A stretch of DNA of 64,000 bases from Clostridium facile (lineage in GTDB: Bacteria > Bacillota > Clostridia > Oscillospirales > Ruminococcaceae): the NCBI RefSeq assembly GCF_014297275.1, contig NZ_JACOQK010000001.1, forward strand, positions 2,232,001 to 2,296,000. Direction: 5' to 3'. Shown piece after piece: positions 58,909 through 64,000 of the stretch. Under the pieces are notes generated by a model. That model did not search any database, was not told the origin of the DNA, and saw nothing but the letters and a program-made list of their open reading frames with translations. The position numbers and the translations under genes are program-made. Positions within the stretch are counted from its first letter, which is position 1, and each line of letters opens with the position of its first letter.

Positions 58909-60264
58909 TTATTTATCCCGGATATTTTTAATAATGTCCTCAACAATCTCTTTTTGATGGCTATCTTTTTTTATCATGTTTTCAACTTTTTGTAGTGCAT
59001 AAACTACGGTTGCATGGTCACGACCATTAAATTCTTTTCCGATTTCCGCCAGAGGCATCTGGGTAATTTCCCGTACAATATACATAGCTATTTGACGAGA
59101 TGTTGAAATTTGTGCAGAACGTTTGGAAGAACGAATATCTTCTTCCGTGACACTAAATGTACGTGCTACTTCTTTGATGATGCGTTCTACGGTAACAGGG
59201 GCAGGCTGGTTATTATTTAGAATATCTCGGATTGCGGTTTGCGCCATGCCGATAGATGGGGTAGCCCCATTTAAGTCCTTAAACGCATTTAGCCGTTTTA
59301 CCGCTCCTTCCAGTTGCCGGATATTATGTTTTAAATTGGAAGCAATAAACTCCGCGACATCATCGGACATTTCCAGGTTCATCAATTCTGCCTTACGGCG
59401 GACAATCGCAACCCTGGTTTCAAAATCTGGCGGGGAAATATCCGCTAACAGTCCCCATTCAAAACGAGTTTTCAAACGATCTTCCAGGGTTTTAATATCT
59501 TTTGGAGGACGGTCGGATGTCAATACAATCTGTTTACCAACCTGATGCAGTTCATTAAAAGTATGGAAAAATTCCTCTTGGGTTTGGGTTTTCCCAGCCA
59601 GGAATTGGATATCGTCCATAAGAAGAATATCTACATTACGATACTTTTCATGGAACTCATCTGTAGTATGGCGTTCAATTGCGGTAATCAATTCGTTGGT
59701 GAAGGTTTCACCATTGACATAGGCGATATTGGCTTTTGGATTGTTTTTGCGAATTTCGTGGGCAATGGAAATTAACAGATGGGTTTTTCCTAGCCCGCTT
59801 GGGCCATAAATAAACAGTGGGTTATAAGTACCATTCTGTTTTTGAGCAACCGCCTTACAAGCAGCATAGGCAAACGTGTTGGAGCTGCCTACAATAAAAG
59901 TATCAAAAGTATATTCATATTCCCCCAGGTATTTATTATCAATTTTTTCTTCAGCAGGTGGCATTAAACTGGTTTGCTGTGGAACAGAAGCAGTGGGTTC
60001 AGCAGCAGGAGTATGGTTTTCTTCGGTGATGATATCAATGGTAACATCAAACCCCAATACCTCTTTAAAAGCTTCTGTTAATATATTCATATATTTTGTG
60101 AGAACAATATTTTTTTGAAAATTGCTTTTTAGAGCTAATACTGCGGTACCGGATTTGAATTCAACTGGTTCAATGGGCTGGATCCAAAGGGAATACGCAG
60201 TGGGGGACAGCTCTGTTTCACAGTATTGTTTCACAGCCTGAAATACCTGTGAAAAGGATTCCAT
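58909..60264 (-). CDS. dnaA: Chromosomal replication initiator DnaA
   Basis: A 451-residue AAA+ initiator. Domain I runs from the start to about residue 80, with a linker rich in Pro/Ala/Gln to about 115. Walker A GPSGLGKT is at residues 154-161, Walker B ILLMDD at 213-218. The domain IV signature reads GRDHATVVYA (414-423), with Ala418 where most DnaA proteins have Thr (DHTT), a residue at the DNA-contact site. ATG 60264 has GGAGG seven bases upstream. It is preceded by its own promoter overlapping two TTTTCAAC sites. Confidence 0.97.
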   Translation of the reverse strand: MESFSQVFQAVKQYCETELSPTAYSLWIQPIEPVEFKSGTAVLALKSNFQKNIVLTKYMNILTEAFKEVLGFDVTIDIITEENHTPAAEPTASVPQQTSLMPPAEEKIDNKYLGEYEYTFDTFIVGSSNTFAYAACKAVAQKQNGTYNPLFIYGPSGLGKTHLLISIAHEIRKNNPKANIAYVNGETFTNELITAIERHTTDEFHEKYRNVDILLMDDIQFLAGKTQTQEEFFHTFNELHQVGKQIVLTSDRPPKDIKTLEDRLKTRFEWGLLADISPPDFETRVAIVRRKAELMNLEMSDDVAEFIASNLKHNIRQLEGAVKRLNAFKDLNGATPSIGMAQTAIRDILNNNQPAPVTVERIIKEVARTFSVTEEDIRSSKRSAQISTSRQIAMYIVREITQMPLAEIGKEFNGRDHATVVYALQKVENMIKKDSHQKEIVEDIIKNIRDK

Positions 60265-60325
60265 ATTGTAACCTCCTATCAAATTTTGTGGTCTGATCTC
60301 ATTTTGGGCATACTTATACTGTTCT

Positions 60326-60354
60326 AGTATAACATGTTTTCAACAATTTTACAA
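60326..60354 (-). promoter_or_regulatory. dnaA promoter overlapping DnaA-box-like sites
   Basis: Minus strand TTGTAA (60354..60349), 17-bp spacer, TATACT (60331..60326). TTTTCAACA at 60337..60345 lies in the spacer and TTTTCAACG at 60359..60367 just upstream, as expected for autorepression by DnaA. Confidence 0.7.
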
Positions 60355-60367
60355 GCAGTTTTCAACG

Positions 60368-60632
60368 TTCTTATTCCTATTATATAAGGAAAGATTATGG
60401 ATTTATTTTGTAAAAAGAAAAAAATCGTTGAATCTTTTTCTTTTTAAACGTGGAAAATTAAAAAAAGAATAGTTAGAAATAGGTCAAAATAATTCACAGT
60501 TTTTAAACAGGCTAAGTAAAAAATCAATCCAAGATAAGGCGGATTTATTAAAATAGAAAAAAGAGATTTTCAAAAAAGGAGGGGGAAGGATTTTATTATT
60601 TTAAAACAAATATAAATTTCTAAATAAAAAGC
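60368..60632. other. AT-rich dnaA-rpmH divergent spacer, left part
   Basis: About 265 bp of A-rich DNA between divergent promoters, at the switch of coding strand. No canonical DnaA box was found in it. It probably carries the upstream half of a bipartite origin together with the dnaA promoter region. Confidence 0.5.
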
Positions 60633-60662
60633 TTGACATTTCCTATCTGGATAAGCTATACT
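60633..60662 (+). promoter_or_regulatory. rpmH promoter
   Basis: TTGACA (60633..60638), 18-bp spacer, TATACT (60657..60662). Leader of about 85-90 nt. Confidence 0.85.
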
Positions 60663-60756
60663 AATAACTTGCAGGGATAGAACTTGTACTACATAGGGGT
60701 TCTCCCTATTGATATAATCGCTGTGCATCCGCACATACAAAAAGGAGGACGGACAG

Positions 60757-60891
60757 ATGAAAAGAACTTATCAGCCAAAAAAACGCCAAAGATCCAAAGT
60801 TCATGGTTTTAGAAAAAGAATGGCTTCTACTAATGGCCGCAAAGTTTTAGCACGCAGACGTGCGAAAGGCAGAAAAAGACTTACTCACTAA
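60757..60891 (+). CDS. rpmH: Large-subunit ribosomal protein bL34
   Basis: A 44-residue basic ribosomal protein. The sequence from MKRTYQPKKRQRSK through GFRKRMASTNGRKVL to ARRRAKGRKRLTH is the full bL34 signature. AAGGAGG precedes ATG. It is the first gene of the rpmH-rnpA-yidD-yidC-jag cluster to the right of the origin. A terminator follows before rnpA, as ribosomal protein is needed in far larger amount. Confidence 0.99.
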   Translation: MKRTYQPKKRQRSKVHGFRKRMASTNGRKVLARRRAKGRKRLTH

Positions 60892-61013
60892 GAATGAGTT
60901 TTTTCGCAGGATACTTACGGATAATTCGGGTGTTGCGTATTGGTTTCTGCAATGTTTACGGCCAGTTTAAACTCAACTAAAAAATCAGTATACAGCACCG
61001 AAGCCAGTGAGCC

Positions 61014-61047
61014 TGACCACATAAATTCATTTTATGTGGTCTTTTTT
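61014..61047 (+). terminator. Terminator between rpmH and rnpA
   Basis: GACCACATAAA/TTTATGTGGTC stem and TTTTTT, 120 bp past rpmH. rnpA lies only 37 bp later, so it depends on read-through or a promoter overlapping here. Confidence 0.85.
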
Positions 61048-61084
61048 ATTAAAAGGATGGTTGGAATACGGGTAGGATAACGCT

Positions 61085-61462
61085 ATGATTTATACCACAC
61101 CATTAAAATTGAATAAGGATTTTAAACGGTTGTACTATCGGGGAAGTTTTAAAGCATCCCCCAACCTTGTTACCTATGGAATGAAACGATGGGATAAACA
61201 ATGCCATATTGGGATTACCGTTAGCAAAAAAATAGGAAAAGCCCATACACGTAACCGTGTTCGGCGAATCATTCGCGCAGCGTATGCCCAATTGGAGCAG
61301 GAACAGAACCTAAAGGGGTGGGATTTTGTTTTTGTTGCCCGCACAGCCTCGGTAGAACAAAAATCCACTGATATTTATCAGGATATGAAAAAACAATTAT
61401 CTTTTGTGTTATCAAAAGATTCGGGAAAAGGAAAAAAACAATCCGGTTTTAAAAAGGGATGA
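61085..61462 (+). CDS. rnpA: Ribonuclease P protein component
   Basis: A 125-residue basic protein that joins the catalytic RNA of RNase P for tRNA 5' maturation. LKLNKDFKRLYYRG opens it, and GKAHTRNRVRRIIRAAY (near residue 50) is the RNR signature motif that contacts RNase P RNA. Length fits. The following yidD begins 4 bp after its stop. Confidence 0.96.
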   Translation: MIYTTPLKLNKDFKRLYYRGSFKASPNLVTYGMKRWDKQCHIGITVSKKIGKAHTRNRVRRIIRAAYAQLEQEQNLKGWDFVFVARTASVEQKSTDIYQDMKKQLSFVLSKDSGKGKKQSGFKKG

Positions 61463-61466
61463 TAAA

Positions 61467-61700
61467 ATGAAGCATATTTTCATGGCAATCATTCGGTTTT
61501 ATCAAAAATTTATTTCGCCGTTATTTCCGCCATGCTGCCGCTTTTATCCGACCTGTTCCCAATATGCGCTAGAAGCGATCCAAGTCCACGGGGCGATCAA
61601 AGGAGGATGGCTTGCCTTAAAGCGTTTTTTCAAATGTAACCCTTTGCATCCTGGAGGTGTGGACCCTGTCCCACCAAAAAAACAGAAAAAACCAAAATAA
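61467..61700 (+). CDS. yidD: Membrane protein insertion efficiency factor
   Basis: A 77-residue YidD protein. IRFYQKFISPLFPPCCRFYPTCSQYALEAI has the conserved Cys-rich motif (CRFxPTCS), and NPLHPGGVDPVPPKK is the usual end. It is associated with the membrane and helps the YidC/Sec pathway. ATG 61467 is the conserved start (MKHIFMAIIRFYQKF); a longer upstream frame overlaps rnpA and is unlikely. yidC follows after 54 bp. Confidence 0.96.
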   Translation: MKHIFMAIIRFYQKFISPLFPPCCRFYPTCSQYALEAIQVHGAIKGGWLALKRFFKCNPLHPGGVDPVPPKKQKKPK

Positions 61701-61754
61701 AATGATAAAAAGACTTCAAAAGAATTACCGGTTCGGCCGGAATGGAGGTTTCCA

Positions 61755-62822
61755 ATGAATCTAATTTATACGATCCTCGGTACGCCGTTGGGATGGATTA
61801 TTTGGGCAATTTATCAAGTAATCCATAGTTATGGCTGGTCCTTGATCATCTTTACGATTATTTTGAGATTGGTTCAGGTACCGTTTGCGATTAAGCAACA
61901 AAAATCCAGCGCAAGAATGGGCGCACTCCAGCCAAAGATGGCGGAAATCAATAAAAAATATGCGAATAATCCGCAGAAGCGTCAAGAAGAATTGATGAAA
62001 CTTCAACAGGAATACGGATATAACCCAATGAGTGGGTGTCTGCCAATGGCAATTCCGTTTATCATCCTATTTGGTATGATTGACGTTGTGTACAAGCCAT
62101 TAACCCATATTTTACACCTATCTTCCGATGTAATCCAGCAAGCAGCTGATATTATTGGAAATACAGGAAATATGATGACCCAGCAGTTAAGCATTATTTC
62201 CCAGGTTCAAGCGTCGGGTGGAGCAGAAAAATTCGCTGCATTAGGGCCTGATGTGATTGAAAAAATACAAAATTTGGACTTGAACTTTTTAGGAATTAAC
62301 CTTGGATCGGTTCCATTGGAACAAATTCAGCAGGGAATTATTTTTCCATTGATTTTGTTGCCAGTTTTAGCAGGGGTGTTCTCTTTCTTACAGATGTTTG
62401 TTTCCATGAAGATGAACCCAATGAGCATGGAGGCGGCTGGTGGAGCTGGCTGTTCCATGAAGGTTATGATGTACATTATGCCAATCTTCTCTATCTGGAT
62501 TACCTGTACAGTACCAGCAGGTGTTGGCAGCTACTGGATTATTTCTTATTTGATCGGCTTAGTGCAGGTAATTGTGCTGAATAAGTTTTACAATCCAAAA
62601 CGTTTGCGGGAAGAAGCCAAGGCGGAGATGGAAGCAAAACGGAAATCAAAAAAGACAACAATTAAAGAAGAAATTAAAATAGATGGAGAAACAGTTGTAA
62701 AAGAAAAACAAGTTTCCCAAAAAGAATGGAACCGCCAACGTCTGGCAGCGGCAAGAAAAGCTGATGCAGAAAAATACGGGGAAGAATATATCGATGTAAC
62801 AGATGATGATCTTTTATCCTAA
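61755..62822 (+). CDS. yidC: Membrane protein insertase YidC/OxaI
   Basis: A 355-residue insertase for membrane proteins. It lacks the large periplasmic domain of Gram-negative YidC. The five-helix core starts with LGWIIWAIYQVIHSYGWSLIIFTIILRLVQVPFAIKQQKSS, with the conserved Arg (near residue 38) in the hydrophilic groove, followed by the cytoplasmic coiled loop (KKYANNPQKRQEELMKLQQEYGYNP). A Lys/Glu-rich tail of about 75 residues after the last helix probably binds ribosomes. GGAGG precedes the start. Confidence 0.96.
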   Translation: MNLIYTILGTPLGWIIWAIYQVIHSYGWSLIIFTIILRLVQVPFAIKQQKSSARMGALQPKMAEINKKYANNPQKRQEELMKLQQEYGYNPMSGCLPMAIPFIILFGMIDVVYKPLTHILHLSSDVIQQAADIIGNTGNMMTQQLSIISQVQASGGAEKFAALGPDVIEKIQNLDLNFLGINLGSVPLEQIQQGIIFPLILLPVLAGVFSFLQMFVSMKMNPMSMEAAGGAGCSMKVMMYIMPIFSIWITCTVPAGVGSYWIISYLIGLVQVIVLNKFYNPKRLREEAKAEMEAKRKSKKTTIKEEIKIDGETVVKEKQVSQKEWNRQRLAAARKADAEKYGEEYIDVTDDDLLS

Positions 62823-62847
62823 GTTGGCATACGGGAGGTAATAAACC

Positions 62848-63735
62848 ATGAGAAAAGAATTAACTTTACATGCGGATAGTATTGAACAAGCTATTGCAAT
62901 GGCTTGTGAGCAGCTGCAAAAAGGGCAGGAAGAATTAAAATGGGATGTAATCCGCGATGTAAAAAAGAGTTTGTTTGGAAAGATTAAAGAACAGGCGGAA
63001 GTAACATTCTATTATGAAGAACAGGATGTAGTAGAACAGCCAGAAGTTGCTGAAACCGTCACAACTACATCGGTTGATGAAGATACCACAAAACATAAAA
63101 TTGAAATTGCTACCACTTATTTAAAAGATGTCCTTTCTGCAATGGGATTAAACGATGTTCATATGGATATTGACCGGGAAGAGGACAACGTGAAAATTGT
63201 GTTAGAAGGGGATAACATGGGGGTTGCGATTGGCCGCCGTGGGGAAACCTTGGACGCACTTCAATATCTGGTAAGCTTAGTGGCAAACCGGGAAGAAGGG
63301 GACTATGTCCGCTTTATTATTGACAGTGGTAACTTCCGTGAAAAAAGGGAAGAAACCCTGCGTCATCTGGCTGCTAAAATTGCAAAAACAACCTTAAAAA
63401 CAGGCAGAAATTCCACCTTGGAACCAATGAACCCATATGAAAGAAGAATCATCCATTCTGTGGTATCCGAAATTGAAGGTGTTTATTCCAAATCTATTGG
63501 GGAAGAACCAAACCGTAAAGTTGTGGTAATTAGTGAACATCCAAGAAAAAGCAACCGCAATGGAAAAGGTGGCAACTACCATAAAAAACCACGGGAACGC
63601 CGCAATTATGATGATAAGGATTATGTTATCCCAAAAGATGTTTCCAATCAGCCATCCACTTATGATTTTGAAAAAGAGTTTTTGAAAAAAAGCAGTGACA
63701 CAAAATTGTATTCCAAAATCGAATTTGATGACTAA
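62848..63735 (+). CDS. khpB: RNA-binding protein Jag/KhpB
   Basis: A 295-residue cytoplasmic protein with an N-terminal Jag domain (DSIEQAIAMACEQLQKGQEELKWDVIRDVKKSLFG), a KH domain with NMGVAIGRRGETLDALQYL and an R3H domain (NPYERRIIH then VSEIEGVYSKSIGEEPNRKVVV). KhpB (Jag/EloR) with KhpA binds many mRNAs and affects cell elongation in Firmicutes. The tail is basic and low-complexity (KSNRNGKGGNYHKK). GGGAGG precedes the ATG. Follows yidC by 25 bp. Confidence 0.94.
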   Translation: MRKELTLHADSIEQAIAMACEQLQKGQEELKWDVIRDVKKSLFGKIKEQAEVTFYYEEQDVVEQPEVAETVTTTSVDEDTTKHKIEIATTYLKDVLSAMGLNDVHMDIDREEDNVKIVLEGDNMGVAIGRRGETLDALQYLVSLVANREEGDYVRFIIDSGNFREKREETLRHLAAKIAKTTLKTGRNSTLEPMNPYERRIIHSVVSEIEGVYSKSIGEEPNRKVVVISEHPRKSNRNGKGGNYHKKPRERRNYDDKDYVIPKDVSNQPSTYDFEKEFLKKSSDTKLYSKIEFDD

Positions 63736-63811
63736 GTAAAAGTATAAATTGTTAAAATTTGTACAGAGCGTATATGCACCTTGCGGTGACATGCTTTTGT
63801 TTATCGGAACC

Positions 63812-63857
63812 AACAGGTATTAGCCAGGTGTAATCCTTGGCTTTTACCTGTTTTTTT
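63812..63857 (+). terminator. Terminator after jag
   Basis: Nested stems AACAGGTA/TACCTGTT and AGCCAGG/CCTTGGCT, then TTTTTTT. Confidence 0.88.
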
Positions 63858-63903
63858 ATGGCTTTCGATAGCCTATTATGATTAGAAAGACAGGAGGATA
63901 TCC

Positions 63904-64000
63904 ATGAAAACAATTGCGGCAATTGCAACCCCTCTTGCAGTGGGAGGGATTTCGGTCATCCGTTTATCCGGGGAAGAAGCAATTTCTCTTGCAGAACAGA
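63904..64000 (+). CDS. mnmE: tRNA modification GTPase MnmE, 5' end only
   Basis: The first 32 codons before the window ends. The N-terminus MKTIAAIATPLAVGGISVIRLSGE is the MnmE tetrahydrofolate-binding start. AGGAGG precedes the ATG. With MnmG, MnmE makes the 5-carboxymethylaminomethyl uridine-34 modification. Position next to jag is the usual Firmicutes order. Confidence 0.93.
   Translation, partial: MKTIAAIATPLAVGGISVIRLSGEEAISLAEQ

Noticed and set aside
1..64000. Search for CRISPR arrays, tRNA and rRNA genes, prophage or known riboswitches
   Set aside because: No regular repeat-spacer array, no cloverleaf or rRNA gene and no phage structural gene was found by eye. Covariance models were not run, so short RNAs could be missed.

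Overview
The window looks like a piece of a low-GC Firmicutes chromosome, most likely a gut-type clostridium of the Oscillospirales/Ruminococcaceae kind. This rests on the AT-rich DNA, the Gram-positive origin gene order (rpmH-rnpA-yidD-yidC-jag to one side of dnaA; dnaN-S4-recF-remB-gyrB-gyrA to the other), lipoboxes and Shine-Dalgarno sites of Gram-positive type, RNase J, a GdpP-type phosphodiesterase and a HrcA/CIRCE-controlled groESL operon. The genus is an inference; no rRNA or tRNA gene was found.

Layout. 0.3-9.7 kb (minus strand): an island of five paralogous lipoproteins, a small exported protein and a three-gene ABC exporter; three lipoproteins form near-identical tandem units of about 1.33 kb. 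10.6-13.1 kb: a MATE pump and a family-4 glycosyltransferase. 13.5-17.2 kb (plus): an unrecognised membrane-anchored protein, a CPBP protease, tadA and a small HTH regulator. 17.4-17.9 kb: a decayed IS3-family transposase. 18.2-28.0 kb (minus): ftsH, tilS, dnaB, rplI, a GdpP-type gene and rnjA. 28.4-37.3 kb (plus): a GH25 muramidase, a DUF1015 protein, a four-gene Gld-like ABC operon, an acetyltransferase and an exported transglutaminase-like protein. 38.1-41.5 kb (minus): a three-gene surface operon and groESL. 41.8-42.8 kb (plus): a 55-residue protein and a YcxB-like membrane protein. 43.1-48.2 kb (minus): a 1706-residue exported GH78-type rhamnosidase, followed by 1.4 kb of non-coding, hairpin-rich DNA. 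49.6-60.3 kb (minus): a zinc-ribbon protein, gyrA, a YcxB-like protein, gyrB, remB, recF, an S4 protein, dnaN and dnaA. 60.8-64.0 kb (plus): rpmH, rnpA, yidD, yidC, jag and the start of mnmE.

The origin flanks dnaA on both sides. The dnaA-dnaN gap holds five TAG triplets beside a short G-rich stretch and DnaA-box-like sites, the layout of a Bacillus-type basal unwinding element. The boxes differ from the textbook sequence: TTTTCAACA and TTTTNCACA forms recur and no perfect TTATCCACA was seen. The DnaA recognition motif is also altered (DHAT for DHTT). A second cluster of the same 9-mer lies near 37.7 kb.

The best candidate for an undescribed system is the left island. It combines an exporter whose ATPase carries a glutamate in the Q-loop, as lantibiotic-immunity ABC proteins do, with an expanding, recombining lipoprotein family and a small exported protein. 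All share one promoter architecture (TTGAAA, 17 bp, TATACT), and a CCACAA palindrome lies upstream of two of the promoters. An immunity, sensing or sequestration role is inferred, not shown.
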